From: Vishniacozyma victoriae
Taxonomy: Eukaryota > Basidiomycota > Tremellomycetes > Tremellales > Bulleribasidiaceae
Assembly: GCA_017654735.1 (NCBI GenBank)
Contig: JADPYG010000089.1
Span: 506,001-570,000, forward strand
Length of the DNA: 64,000 bases
Direction of reading: 5' to 3'
The translations under genes were made by a program, and so were the position numbers. Under the pieces are notes generated by a model. It had not been told where the DNA came from, did not search any database, and saw only the letters and a program-made list of their open reading frames with translations. Shown piece by piece: positions 43,458-55,451 of this stretch. How positions within the stretch are numbered: the stretch's first letter is position 1; every line of letters starts with the position of its first letter.

Positions 43458-43817
43458 ATGACCACTCCCACCTCTTCCAACAATCTCTCAAACGATCACA
43501 CCACAAACATCGCAAACCAACTTGAAGGCATGAGGGTGAGTGATGAACCCCAACACACCGTAACCTCTGAGCAGTCAACCATCGCCACAGCCTGGCAAGA
43601 ACATGACGAAGCAATGAAGGCAGAGTGTGAATCTTTCACTAGGGATCTAAGTAGTCAATTAGCCGGTATGAGACAGAGGCTCGTAGCGGCGATTGAGGAG
43701 AAGGGCCGCGCCAGCACCGACATCTTTGCGCCGCTCCGCGAATACTTGAATGATAGTCAGGCTGAATTCGAGGAACAGGTGAGGGTACTCAGAGAGAGGT
43801 TGGACAAGATTGGGTGA
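43458..43817 (+). CDS. Small helical hypothetical protein (119 residues)
   Basis: Single exon starting MTTPTSSNNLSNDH. The N-terminal 40 residues are polar and disordered; the rest is a continuous charged helix (WQEHDEAMKAECESFTRDLS, FEEQVRVLRERLDKIG) likely to form a coiled coil. No signal peptide and no known domain. Its style resembles the four short helical genes at 52437-54995, but I see no alignable sequence between them. Confidence 0.55.
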   Translation: MTTPTSSNNLSNDHTTNIANQLEGMRVSDEPQHTVTSEQSTIATAWQEHDEAMKAECESFTRDLSSQLAGMRQRLVAAIEEKGRASTDIFAPLREYLNDSQAEFEEQVRVLRERLDKIG

Positions 43818-43934
43818 TTACCGTAAGTCAAGTCTAAGACCTGATGCATTCGCCTATATAGCCAAATCATGCATCCATTGACAACTTGCCATCTTCGTCC
43901 ACGTTGCGCCGGTCTGCGCGTGGAGCCGTATCAT

Positions 43935-45677
43935 CTAAGCCTTTGACGTTAAGAGATCTCATTAGGGCCGTCATCATTTCGTTTTGTCTTTCCACAGTTC
44001 GTCTTAAGGATTCGATTTGTTGATGTAGGACCTACTCATCAGTTCTCACTCCTCTTTCTTCCCTATTGCCGTTGGGGACGTACTAGCTGGTTCTTTGCTA
44101 ATTTGATATTTGTAAGATCTTTCGAAGTCTTGTTATCAGCAGGACCATCAAGCGCACCATCCCACATCCGAGGTTGAGCTTTTACTCCTGCGCTTGGCTG
44201 AGGTGCGTGACCATTTGTCCTGGCTGGAGGATAAGAGGGTGCCTCGGTCGATGAGGTAGGGAGGAGGGGTGCTGATGTATTTGGGTATGATTGTTCGTCG
44301 GGCGATTGGGGTCTAGGTCTATCTCCATCGAGGGAAGAGCGGGGTGTGTCATTCGGGCTCGGCTTCTCATCAGCTTGATTCTACACAAGAAAGAGAGGCT
44401 CACCGCAATCAAAGCCTGGTTGTTCATGGCGTCAAAGACTATGGCGAAATTCCTCCCCAGTACGAAAGACGGTAAAGCAATGAGCAAAAGCCCAAACATC
44501 AACAGGGGCATTGTTAGTAGTTTCCCAAGGAAACTGCGTGGTACCACATCCCCATATCCTACTGTACTCATCGTGACCAATGCGAACCAAGCAGTTTGAG
44601 GAATTGAATCAAACATACTTGGATCCCCATCTGCATCCACAAATCCACCTAGATTCGCATCCCATGATCCCCTCTCCGCAAAGTAGATTAAAGTAGCGAA
44701 GAAGACTAGGACCAGTAGGATGAAGAATGATAAAGCGACCAAAGCGTCTTTTGAACGTTGGACGGCCACGTACATGACTTCTATGGTTAGGAGCATTTGA
44801 TTTTGATATTTGAAAGATCTGAATACTCTTAGTAATCGAAATGTTCGGAGAATTGAGAATCGGAAAAGAATGGAGGTGTCGTCGTTACGAGCTACTTCGA
44901 TGTAGTATGGGAAAATGGCTATGAAGTCGAGGATGGCGAAAAAGGATGTTGACCAGCGGTAATATTGGGACCATGAATCCGAGTGGGCTAAGGTTCGGGC
45001 TAGGTATTCCAGAGTAAAGAGGACTACTACTGTTGTGTCGAGTCCGAACAGGAGGCGCACCGTCTGTGGATTTGTATGGTAGGTCGGTAAAGTTGATAGG
45101 ATCGTAAGTATTGCACTAGTCATCAGCTAACACTTCCGGATCCATTTTTACCGAGGGGCTAGACTCACCTAAATATGATCCCTCCAGTCACACCTATATG
45201 AACATAAAACGCCTCCCTCCCACTCGAAGGCTCCTCCATCAACAAATACAATCTTTTCTTCCAATCACTCCTCATCCCAGCCGCAACAGCATAATGATCC
45301 TCATCATCCGGATTGAATCCCAACATATGTCCAATATTAGGCATCTGCACTTCCTCACTCCGCCTAGATTGGGCTCCTCCAAAGTAATCCAGGTCTTCAT
45401 CTAAGAAATTCGTTTGAGCTCCAGAGAACCGTCCACTGCCTCCATCAGGGTATGATGGAGTTCGATGATGTGATGGGCGGCGCTGGTGTGGTGATTGGGG
45501 ATGAGCGGAGAAGAGGGCTGAAGAAGAGGGTCCGGCATGAATGGTTAACCTCCTTGCAGGTGTTGGTTTGCGACGTGGCTTGGAAGGTCCAGCTTCTGGA
45601 CCATTATCGACATCTGCAAGCTCGTATTCTTCCGCTGGAAGTCCCCTGGACGGTGTAGTCGGGGTCTGCCTACTCAT
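43935..45677 (-). CDS. Voltage-gated potassium channel (Kv-type, six transmembrane)
   Basis: Plasma-membrane K+ channel. A disordered N-terminus (from MSRQTPTTPSRGLP at 45677) precedes S1 (HIGVTGGIIFSAILTIL, across the first intron). The S4 voltage sensor has regularly spaced Arg (FSILRTFRLLRVFRSFKY). The pore helix and selectivity filter are FALVTMSTVGYGDVVP, with S6 LLMFGLLLIALPSFVLG. The cytoplasmic tail is Pro/Ser-rich and ends in a coiled coil (LHQQIESLRRTVERQNEMM) that may help assembly. The intron at about 44404 is best read as 41 nt. The stop is at 43935. The single 6-TM unit separates it from the TOK-type channel of yeasts. Confidence 0.92.
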
Positions 45678-46053
45678 TTCTAATGTATTGATATAGCAAT
45701 TCGAGATTTCTAATTGTGTCAAGCGTCGATCACTGCGATACGCGTTACGCGCGCCTGATTTTATACAAAGTGCCACATAGTTGTTAAAGGGTATACAGTG
45801 TAATATATAACGCCGTATTACCGAAGGGCGTGTACTCTATGTCTTGAAGGCTCATTGATGGCAACCTCATACATTCATCTGTCACTGTCGTCCTTACCGT
45901 CATTTCATCATCTAATAATCATCACAACCCTCATCAGTCATTCCGAAAGAGGGAACGGCAGCTTCTAGGATCCTTTGAACGTGGAGATTATCGAAAATAT
46001 ACACATACAAGCGGCAATTACAATAACGACAGTCAAGTTTACGGATCGACATA
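45678..46053. other. Divergent promoter region, Kv channel and nucleoporin
   Basis: 376 bases without a supported gene; AT-rich element GTAATATATAAC near 45800. Nothing else recognised. Confidence 0.5.
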
Positions 46054-49000
46054 ATGTTTGGTGGAGGTTCAACATGGGGACAGAACAACAATAATCAGCA
46101 ACAACAGCAGCCGCAGCAGGGAGGTCTGTTCGGCGGAGGAGGAGGATTCGGTCAGCAGCAACAACAGCAACCACAACAGACTGGTATGTCAATTTTGGAA
46201 ATACGCGACGTGACACGGTGTACCGCGACTGAATTATGGTCGGGAGAGCTAATGGATAGGATTCGGAAGTGGTGGATTTGGTCAACAACCTGCTGCTACC
46301 GGAGGTGGATTGTTTGGAGGGAATACACAGCAGACTTCAACTTTTGGAGGAGGAGGTACGTTTGTCTCACCATGAAAAGGAATGAGACTTATGATTAGGT
46401 GGTTTTGGAGCTGCTGCTCAGCCTACAAGTACGTTTGGAGCTGCGCGTCCGACTTTTGGCGCTACTGGACAATCTACTTTTGGTGCTGCTCCAGGTAAGC
46501 TGGTGAATGTCTGTTATTGTGAAAGCTAACATGTCAGCAGCAACCGGAGGTGGACTATTCGGTAACACATCCTCAACATTTGGCGCTACCAACAATCAAC
46601 CCGCTACTGGAGGGATGTTTGGTGCTAAACCCGCTCAAACCAACACATTCGGGTCAGGCGCTACATCCGGTCTATTCGGTGCCAAACCCGCATCACCATT
46701 CGGCGCAGCCAATACTGGCAGTACACAAGCTCAGAACCCAAATACATCAAACCCATACTATGGTGACCGACCCGCGCCTGCACCCCCTACAACAGGTACT
46801 GCCGACCCAGCGTATTTCCCATCCTGGCAACAAGATCCATCCGGTACTTCCAGCACCTCCAACCTCCCCCCACACCTATTCCACAATGTCAGCGCCATGG
46901 AGGCTTATCGGGGAGCTAGTCCTGATGAATTGCGAGCAATGGATTATCAGCAAAACCGAAAGAACGCTACACCTCAACAACCTGCTGCAGGTGGATTTGG
47001 AGCACCAGCAACTGGTGGATTCGGACAGGCTGCACCAACCAATACATTCGGTCAACAACCCGCCACCTCGACGTTCGGTGCCAAGCCAGCAGGAGGAATG
47101 TTTGGAGCTGCCCCAGCTGCCAATACCGGTTTCGGTCAATCGTCAGGTGGATTCGGTCAATCTAGTACTGGAGGTGGAATGTTTGGTCAAACCCAACAAC
47201 AAACCGCATCGACCGGGTTCGGTCAGCCCGCTCAAACAGGTGGATTATTCGGTCAACCCGCTCAAGCACCTGCTACTGGTGGAGGACTCTTTGGAAACAC
47301 TTCGACTGGGTTCGGCTCTCAACCAGCTCAACCCGCAGCTACCAATACATTCGGTTCTTTCGGAGCTGCTAAACCCGCCACGACCGGTTTCGGGGCTCCA
47401 GCCGCTGGAGGCTTCGGATCAGGAGCTGCTACCAACACGTTCGGGCAGACTCCCGCCGCTGGTACTGGATCGACGTTCGGTGGATTCGGAGCTACTCAGA
47501 ACCAGCAGCAAGCGCCTGCTACTGGCGGCTTGTTCGGTGGTGGCGGTGGATTCGGACAGAACAATCAACAACAACAGCAACCCGCTGCTGCTACTGGTGG
47601 ATTGTTTGGACAGCCGGCTCAACAACCTGCTCAGCCTGCTGCTGGAGGTTTGTTTGGAGCTACTGCTCCTAAACCTGGTGGACTGTTTGGAGGTGCTTCA
47701 ACAACTCCAGCCGCTGGCGCTTCTACCGGATTCAGTGAGTCACTTCGTCGGAACCGTGATAATGTAATGCTGATGATAGGCTTTGGTCAGAACAATACTC
47801 AGCAACCCGCTCAAACCGGTGGTCTATTCGGTAGTACCAACAACAACACCACCAACAATACTACCGGTGGTGGACTCTTTGGTGCCCAGAACAACCAGCA
47901 ACAAGGAGCTCAACAGCCCGCTGCTGGTGGATTGTTTGGAGGAGGCGGAGGAATGTTTGGAGCCAAGCCCGCCGCGCCCGCTACTGGTGGTCTGTTTGGA
48001 TCAACTACGCAAAACCAGCAACAACCCGCTCAGACTGGATCGCTATTTGGCAACACTGGACAATCGTCTGGTGGATTGTTCGGCTCGACCAACAATACCC
48101 TCGGTCAACAAAATCAACAGCAAAACCAACCTAAACCCGGTGGACTATTCGGAGGTGGAGGAGGCATGTTTGGTCAGACTCAGCAGCAACCTCAGCAAAA
48201 CACTACTGGTGGAGGATTGTTTGGTGGTCTGGGTCAATCCCAGCCTGCTCAGACTTCAATGTTTGGAAATCAGAACCAACAACAGCCCCAGCAGAACGGG
48301 ATGAACAGTTCCCTCTTTGGTGGTCTCGGTCAATCGACAAACAATCAATCTCAACAACCTTCGCTCAACGCTTCGATCGACCAGAACCCATACGGCCGAA
48401 ATGAGCTTTTCAACTACACAGGCCAGAAGCTCGAATTTGGAAGTCAAAACAAGAAACCCGCTCTTCCTCCCCTTACTGCTTCATCTTACCGGATTACACC
48501 TAGCAAAAATCAGATCAATAAATTACGAGGATTCGCGACTCCCCAATCTCCTGGTCGAGCTTCCACCCCACTGTCAAGCTCTAGTCGGAATGGACTCAAC
48601 TCGCCCGCCAGCGATCGATACAAGGGTCTCACCGATACTGCTTTAACGCCCAACGCCTTCATCCCTAGGCCCAGTATCAAGAGGTTGAATGTTACTCCTA
48701 AAACCAACGGAGTCAATGGTGATGATCACTTGGAATCTGTTCTTGGAAAATCCGCACTCAAGAGCTCGACTTCTCGGTCGAATTTGAATGTTTCGCAGAA
48801 TGGTCTTTCCAACTCGGCCACACTTACTTTCAACCCTCCCTCCAGCCTCACCGCTAACAACGGAAATGGAAGTGGGACGAACGACACTCCCACGCGGCGT
48901 CCTACGCCTTTGGAATCTAGTCGACCACTTGCCGTTGCTGGTTCTGAACGTCAACCCAGTCAGGGCCAGTACTGGTGTAAACCCCGAATGGAGAAATTAC

Positions 49001-52000
49001 GACAAATGGGCGAAGGGTACCTATCCAAGATCCCCAATTTCACCATTGGCCGAAGTGGTTTCGGAGAAGTCACTTTCCTCGAGCCAGTCGATGTTACCGC
49101 CTTCGACCTCAACGACTTGTTTGGTAAAGTTGTAGTATTTACCGAAATGGAACTAGCGGTATACCCGGATGACTGGGAAGATAAACCACCTCAGGGCCAA
49201 GGGCTGAATCGACCTGCCCGAATCACTTTATTGAACTGCTATCCACGTGATAAAGCCACCAAACAGTTTATCACCGACATCAACGATCCTCGACATGCTC
49301 GATTCCTGAAGCGAGTCAAGAATATCCCTGAAACTGAATTTGTCAGTTATACGGATGATGGAGCTTGGACATTTGAAGTCAAGCATTTCAGTAAATACGG
49401 TCTGAGGGATGGGAGTGATGAGGATGACGAGGATGTTGGGGATGTTGGAGCTATCAAGCGGAAGATGGTCACCGATTCCAGATCGGCTAAAGCCCGTGAA
49501 GCCTACAATCGACCTTCATCACGAACGCCTAGTCGAACTCCTGAATTCGATGAGGATTTCTTGCCACCTACCAAATCTATCCGTGATATGGAGCAGGTCG
49601 ACGAGGAAGATTCCGTATCGGATGGAGAAGGTTCCCAAACCGCTTCAGAACAGGAAACTGAATCAGATCAAGATCAAGTCTCTTCTTCCAGTGAAAGTGG
49701 GAGTGCTCCACCAGAATACGACGATATGGAACCGGTTCAACTCAAACTCGGTCCTGAGGGACGATTGAAGTTGCGTGAAATGCAATCTTCTCAATTCGGT
49801 TTCGAATCCCAACATATTCGACCTGAGAAGAAGCAAGTGAAAAGGACGTTGGGTTCTCATTTGGCGGGTTTTGGTGATGCCGGAGAGGATGAAAAGATGC
49901 TTGATAGGGCCATCAAGGTATTTCCATCTTGTATATTTCTTGAATTGTTCTGACAAGTAGCGTCCCTCTTTCGGCTTAAAACCCAGCGCCCCCATTTTGA
50001 GACAAGCTAGGAAATACGCCAGAGTCGCCCTTGCTGATGGTGTGGAGAGTGGAAAGGAGGGCATCAAAGTAGATGCTGGATTAGCATTAGGGCGGAGTTC
50101 TAGGTGTTCTTGGGGACCTAATGGGGAACTTGTATATTTTGGCAAGATCTGCTCGCCTTCTACCAAGTTGTGAGCACCTTCTTACTATGATATAAAGAAG
50201 GCTGACGTAAAGTACACCCTCTTCCGCCGCCGAGGTGATCATTGAGAATGTCTCGCTTCTCACTGAGGATACCGAGACTGAATCCACACGCGCAGGACGT
50301 TTACTACGCCTGCACCTCGATCACTCTACTATCCAGACTTTTGATGGGATCCCACAAGCTAGTTTATCGACCTCGATCCGATTCCGCGATTTCGCATCTG
50401 TTTTCGATACCGGAGACCGATCTCACGAAGCGACCATTTTCCGACTTGGTCAAGCGCTCTTTGACGAGATTGATCTCTTACTTCCACCCAACTCACCCGA
50501 TGGACTCGTTGAACGTATTTCCCAACTTCGCCGGAAACTCGCTTTATCCAAATGGCTAGAAAACGCCGTTGCTCCCTCTGTCGATTCGGATCTACTCAAG
50601 AATGGCGAGAATCGAGCTGCGAAAGTCTTTTCGCTCCTTAGTGGCAACAAAGTCGCTAGAGCTGTTGATATGGCTCTTGAGGGCAATGAAATGCGTCTAG
50701 CGAGTCTGATTTCTCAAGCTGGCCGTACGGGGGAATTCAGGGATGAATTGTTGAGGCAATTGAGCGATTGGAACAAGTACGATGCCAATCCACTCATCGC
50801 CCCCGAGTATCGGAGATTATACGCTCTCCTGGCTGGGATTATGGATGTTTCGCCCTCCAAATCTGGCGATATCTCGATTTCAAAGGATCTAGATTGGAAA
50901 CGCGCTTTTGGATTGTATTTGTGGTTCGGATGTCCTTTCGAAGCGACCATTACCGACGTCTTTGACGAGTTTACGAGTGCTCTCAATTCAACTCATCCAC
51001 CTACCGAACCACTTCCGCCATTCCTCGAATCTAAGTCTGATAATAAATGGAATATCCCAACCCAACCGACCGATATTCTATACCAATTAATCAGGGTATT
51101 CTCAGATGCTACTGTATCCCTCGACCAGGTTCTCCAACCAAGGAATTGTTCAGCTTCACCTACCGACCTTCGACTCCCTTGGCATTTATATTTAATACTG
51201 TCGAGGGTTATGCAAAAGAGGGATTTTGTGGATAGGGATGAAGAGGGATACAGTGCCCTGGCGGATGGTATCACGCAGGGTTACGCTGCTCAACTTGAGC
51301 TAGGGGGGCAGTGGTTGAATGCTGCTTTTGTGTTGCTTCATCTGGAGACTTTTGAAGGGTGAGTCATTGTTTTCGTTCTTGATTGGAAGCTGATATGTAG
51401 ACGCGAGAAATCGATTCGAGCATTACTTCATCGACACCCGGATCCCTCTTCCGAGGATATTACCTTCCTCACTACCAAACTTCAGATCCCGGTACAATGG
51501 ATCCATGAATCCCACGCTGCGTCCCTTGCATCGTCCGGAGATGCTTGGGGGGAATACCACGCCCTCCTCAAGGCTGAATTATGGAATCGAGCGCATCGGG
51601 TTCTTATCGATAAACTCGCGCCTGAAGCTGTTTTACGTGGAGATATGTCACTCCTTGGGCGACTATGTGAGGGATTAGTAGGAAAAGCGGACGGATGGGA
51701 ATACGGTGGACAGCTCATTATCGATTATATCAATACCACCACCGAAGTTCCCAACCTACTCAAAGAAGCCCTTACCACACGCCAAATCCCACCTCGTCTA
51801 ACTCAACTCGCAAATGACCTCCCACGCTTGTCGAGGTTATTACCAGCTTTATTCCCTGGTGAAGGGGTTCAGAGTGTTGCTTGTTTGAGTGACATGCTTT
51901 CGGCATTACATCACTTGGCGGGGCAATTGAGTCTAGCGGGTTTGATGAGTAGACCTGCTGTTTCGGATGTGATGGTTGATGTGGATCGATTACATCTCCT

Positions 52001-52055
52001 TCAGGGGGGCGCTTACGATGCGTTCAGCGCGGCGCTTGAGGGTGTCACCGCATGA
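46054..52055 (+). CDS. NUP145: Nucleoporin Nup98-Nup96 precursor (Nup145 type)
   Basis: Precursor of two nuclear-pore proteins. The first half is a GLFG/FG-repeat region (many GGLFG, GGFGQ and TFGA units with polyGln linkers), which forms the pore's permeability barrier. Embedded in it is a GLEBS-like Rae1/Gle2-binding motif (NVSAMEAYRGASPDELRAMD, about 46885-46950). The autoproteolytic domain runs from QYWCKPRMEKLRQMGEGY to HFSKYGLRDG; the cut is expected between the Phe and Ser codons at 49389/49390. The rest is the Nup96 part: an acidic linker, then alpha-solenoid repeats (LRQARKYARVALADG, WKRAFGLYLWFGCPF, WLNAAFVLLHLETF) that join the Nup84/Y complex. Introns are short and few. About 1,930 residues. 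Confidence 0.94.
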
Positions 52056-52436
52056 GGGACGAAGGGTGGGAAACAATGGAAACATTGAAACTAGGGCACG
52101 AAGAAATCGAGGGATTTCAAGGGAATGAAGGAGACCATAGGAAACGACGTGCGAAAGTGCCAAGCATATTTTGGTGTAGGGATGTGGGTAGTGTAGGGAT
52201 ACATGTCAATAGGTCATTAGGTCAATAGTAGTTCATAGGTACATTAGCATTTTCCGATTAGTATTTGATGCATCTTCATTTAGGTGTTTTTGGGAACACA
52301 TCCGAGCTAGGATATGGGATAGGGATAGACAAAGTCCATGTATACATACATACAGTACATGCAATACACAGTCCTCGTCCCTTTGAGATTGCACAGACAG
52401 TGTAGACGTCTCATTGCAATATGGGGTTGGTTTTAT
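52056..52436. other. Convergent intergenic region
   Basis: 381 bases between the nucleoporin stop and the first small minus-strand gene; contains AGGTCATTAGGTCAATAG near 52211 and ACATACATACAGTACATGC near 52343. No gene supported. Confidence 0.5.
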
Positions 52437-52688
52437 TTACTCTTCAATGATAGTCTCCCCCTGAGTCTCTAGAGCAACTAGCAGAAAAGCATCCCTCCAT
52501 TTGTCCCTTGCCCTAGCAATCCTCATTTCATCCTGATCTTGTCGTAATCTCGCTTTGGCACAATCGATGAGCTTTTGGATTTCTAGAATAAGAGCATCCG
52601 TTTCGGCTGGTGTTCGTTTTTTGTTCATGTCTAGTTGTAGGTTCTTGATTTGGGTTTGTATGTCTTTTGAACTCTTGTTCGCGTTCAT
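52437..52688 (-). CDS. Small coiled-coil hypothetical protein (83 residues)
   Basis: Starts MNANKSSKDIQTQIKNLQLD at 52688. Upstream, GTAAGTTAAT...GCTGATGCTCAG reads as a good intron in the 5' leader, which supports this start over the longer frame at 52757. Nearly all helix with a 7-residue hydrophobic pattern, acidic end. No known domain. First (most downstream) of four same-strand short helical genes. Confidence 0.55.
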   Translation of the reverse strand: MNANKSSKDIQTQIKNLQLDMNKKRTPAETDALILEIQKLIDCAKARLRQDQDEMRIARARDKWRDAFLLVALETQGETIIEE

Positions 52689-53134
52689 TTTGGTTCTGAG
52701 CATCAGCGGGGGGTGCTGGATACTCATTAACTTACGCTTCGACCAAAGAGAGGACAAGATGGTACGCGTACTATTCTTCTCTGCCTTGATATGCTGGGGT
52801 GGTTCCCGCTCGATCTATCGATCTGCATCAGGCACATTCGTTGCATCTTCCAGCGGTAGGGAACATGGGACGGGAAATGTACAAATGTGAATCCACAAGG
52901 ACGCGAGGAAATACATTCGCTAGCAGAACTTAAAGTCTACATACTCAACGTGGATGACTCAATTGTTTGGAATATCACAGGCCACACAAATAGAGGCATA
53001 TTGTATAGTGCCATACTTGGAGCTCGTATGTTCAGGATAATTGTGATTATGTCCATTTCTCCTAGCATCGAAGACACACCTGGAAGGTGAAATGAGAAAC
53101 TAGCAAGATTTACAGAAACGAGTACAAGACATGA
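52689..53134. other. Intergenic between small coiled-coil genes
   Basis: 446 bases; holds the probable leader intron of the gene ending at 52437. Plus-strand frames at 52555-52890 and 52887-53090 show no features. Confidence 0.45.
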
Positions 53135-53428
53135 CTAGGCAGAATTTAACCTCCCCCTTATGAGCTCCGCAACCTCCTCCAATCCCTTTCGGCTACTAGC
53201 CAATTCTTCCATGAGATCTTCCAGCGATTCTATCCTATCTGAATCCCACTTTTCGATCAATATTTCCAAGTTTCTGTAACTCTTCTCTAGGGCTTCTGAA
53301 ATTGCTTTTCGGGTGGGATCTGATTCCTCGGTGATTTGTTGGGGTCGGGATTGTGTCGTAATCAAGCCCATGACAGGTTGGTGTTTGACTTGCTCCTCCG
53401 CAGTGGTGAGCTCTGGGTTGGCAGACAT
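53135..53428 (-). CDS. Small coiled-coil hypothetical protein (97 residues)
   Basis: Single exon starting MSANPELTTAEEQVKHQPVM. A polar N-terminus leads to two helices (KAISEALEKSYRNLEILIEK and LEDLMEELASSRKGLEEVAE) that could pack as a hairpin. No signal or membrane segment. No family recognised. It lies between two similar-sized helical genes on the same strand. Confidence 0.55.
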   Translation of the reverse strand: MSANPELTTAEEQVKHQPVMGLITTQSRPQQITEESDPTRKAISEALEKSYRNLEILIEKWDSDRIESLEDLMEELASSRKGLEEVAELIRGRLNSA

Positions 53429-53706
53429 GATGATGGAAGTTGTCAAGGTGTGTATGTGTTACTCATGTATCAAGGACGATATTGATTCTCCATACTTAAG
53501 ACACAGAATTGGTATGTCCCCGATATCACTTGAACAATATGGGACATCCATCATATGGACCAGGCACTTCTTGTCTCATCGCATCGGGCACAACACCGGC
53601 ATGGCAAGGGTTTGTGCTTTCCATCCCCATTTCGTGGCAGGATACGTTACTTCTTGAATATCATGAACCTGGGACACATGCATACCATTACAACATAAAT
53701 AGCTCT

Positions 53707-54093
53707 TCACCGTTTGCCTTTGGCAACCGCAACCTCATCCGCTTTCCGCCTAGCCAGTACCTTGTATCTGAATTCAAGCCTTCCCAATGATTCATTGACT
53801 CGCGCTATCGTCTTGTCTAGGTCTGCATTGGTATCCCTCAAAGTCCGCAGTAGAGCTTTCATTTCCCGCTCAGATTCGCTGATTGCCATTATCCGTTTTC
53901 TAAGGATATCCATTCTACGTGTCTCGGAGTTCTGTTCCGGTATTTGAGCCACTTCTTCATTGAGCATGGCTGCTGTGTCCTGGATGGGTCTTTTCTCTGT
54001 TCTGAGATACTGAACGAAGGTCGAGTTATCGAGGTGGTCGATAGGGCCGAGCGGCGATTTGGGCGGCGGGCTGGCTTGGGGGCTGGTGGGCAT
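53707..54093 (-). CDS. Small coiled-coil hypothetical protein (128 residues)
   Basis: Single exon from MPTSPQASPPPKSPLGP at 54093. A Pro/Ser-rich start is followed by a helical region (RRMDILRKRIMAISESEREM, then LRDTNADLDKTIARVNESLG) and a basic C-terminus (VLARRKADEVAVAKGKR). The motif order Pro-rich, coiled coil, basic tail resembles the next gene upstream. A TATAAATA element reads toward it at 54244-54251. Function unknown. Confidence 0.6.
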   Translation of the reverse strand: MPTSPQASPPPKSPLGPIDHLDNSTFVQYLRTEKRPIQDTAAMLNEEVAQIPEQNSETRRMDILRKRIMAISESEREMKALLRTLRDTNADLDKTIARVNESLGRLEFRYKVLARRKADEVAVAKGKR

Positions 54094-54443
54094 GATGAAC
54101 GCGTACTCTGTGTGTGTTAAATGGCATGCATCGCGAGCACATCGAGCTTACTTTGTGTATAAGGTGATATAGGCGTTGAAAATTGGGAGAAAGAAGAAAA
54201 CAGAAAGACGGAGAAGACAGTGGAGACGAAAGAGGACGCAGCGTATTTATACCAAAATATCGCTCCCGTCGTATGTCCCACCAACACTCCCGTCACACGC
54301 TGCGTCAGGCGTGGACCACGCACACTGCTAGCCCGCCGATAGTAGAGACGAGATACATGTCTCAAAGCAATGATCTACAACGCTAAGAGAACAACAACAG
54401 GTTCGAAACAATGTACTATAAGAATGAATACGGAACGACTAGT
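54094..54443. other. Intergenic with TATA-like element
   Basis: 350 bases between two minus-strand coiled-coil genes. The minus-strand TATAAATA at 54244-54251 lies about 150 bases before the ATG at 54093. No gene supported. Confidence 0.45.
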
Positions 54444-54995
54444 CTACTCTTTTTCAATCTCCATGTCTTCATCTTTTACAACTTCCATACCCTCCATCTT
54501 GGATTCTAGGATCATCATATCATTCTCCAACTTATCGACGTTTTTAACAACTTCCTTCTGCTTGATGGTCATGATCTGCATCTCCTTCTGAATCCTCCTC
54601 ATACTTCGATCTCCCCTCTTTGCCATCTTCCTCAACTGCCTTTCCAGTGCTTCAAGCTTATTCTGGCAGACAATCGCTTGAGGAACCTGTACGTCCGCTC
54701 GCACCTGAGCTCTACTCTCCGCATCCCTCATCTCCCGAGCCTCCTCCTCAGCTTTCTGAACTGCCTCGTCCCTTTCCCTCATCTGCATCTCTAATTCCCT
54801 TCGGACCCTAGGCGTGATCTCATGGTAGGTCAGGTCGCGTCCTGGACTGCTCTGCGATTGTGCGACACCAGTGCCGGCACTGGAAAATCTTTTGTTCAAA
54901 GCGTCAAGCTTGAGTTTGTGACCGCAGACTCTTTTCCCAGTCACAGAGTGGAAGTGGAAGATGGGTTTGGTAGGTGATGGAGCGGGGGTGTTCAT
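54444..54995 (-). CDS. Coiled-coil hypothetical protein (183 residues)
   Basis: Single exon from MNTPAPSPTKPIFHFHSVTG at 54995. The N-terminus is Pro-rich with a possible metal-binding CGHKLK, then a long charged coiled coil (RRELEMQMRERDEAVQKAEE, LEALERQLRKMAKRGDRSMR, VVKNVDKLENDMMILESKME) and an acidic end. No membrane segment. Largest of the four-gene helical cluster. Function unknown. Confidence 0.62.
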   Translation of the reverse strand: MNTPAPSPTKPIFHFHSVTGKRVCGHKLKLDALNKRFSSAGTGVAQSQSSPGRDLTYHEITPRVRRELEMQMRERDEAVQKAEEEAREMRDAESRAQVRADVQVPQAIVCQNKLEALERQLRKMAKRGDRSMRRIQKEMQIMTIKQKEVVKNVDKLENDMMILESKMEGMEVVKDEDMEIEKE

Positions 54996-55451
54996 TCTGT
55001 ATATGTGTTTGTGTTTGTGTTTGAGATTGGGTGAATTACAGTATCGAAGTACTGTGAAAGTGGATAAGTGGGATAAATGATTGTTGGTACAAGACTAAGA
55101 AGTGGATCGAGTCGATTCAAAGCTAAATAGGGTGGAATATTGTACATATTGTATACGTGTATGCTGTACAGATATAAAGTATAATACCTCGCACCCAAAC
55201 GTCTCATCCTTAGAGTTGATTCAGATTAAGGTACAGATCTAATCTATCAGTAGGGAATCTGCCGGATAAGGTAATAATATGACGGTGTACATTTAAGTAG
55301 ACGGTGGGAAAGTATGTTAGGTGTATTCTATCTTCGCGACTTCTTGCATGTGCTCTATATCTTGTCGCATCACGGCACCGCAACTATAGACTATATAGAT
55401 TACTAGACTAGATATCATCACTTTCCATAGCCCTTGAGGCTCATATCTAAT
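54996..55451. other. Divergent intergenic region
   Basis: 456 bases between the coiled-coil gene (minus) and the capping enzyme gene (plus). AT-rich, with a TGTGTTTGTGTTTGTGTTTG run near 55003-55022. No gene supported. Confidence 0.5.

Noticed and set aside
46550..47767. 405-codon open frame overlapping the nucleoporin in another plus frame
   Set aside because: It is the shifted reading of GLFG/Gln repeats; the Nup98 frame has the recognisable motifs throughout.
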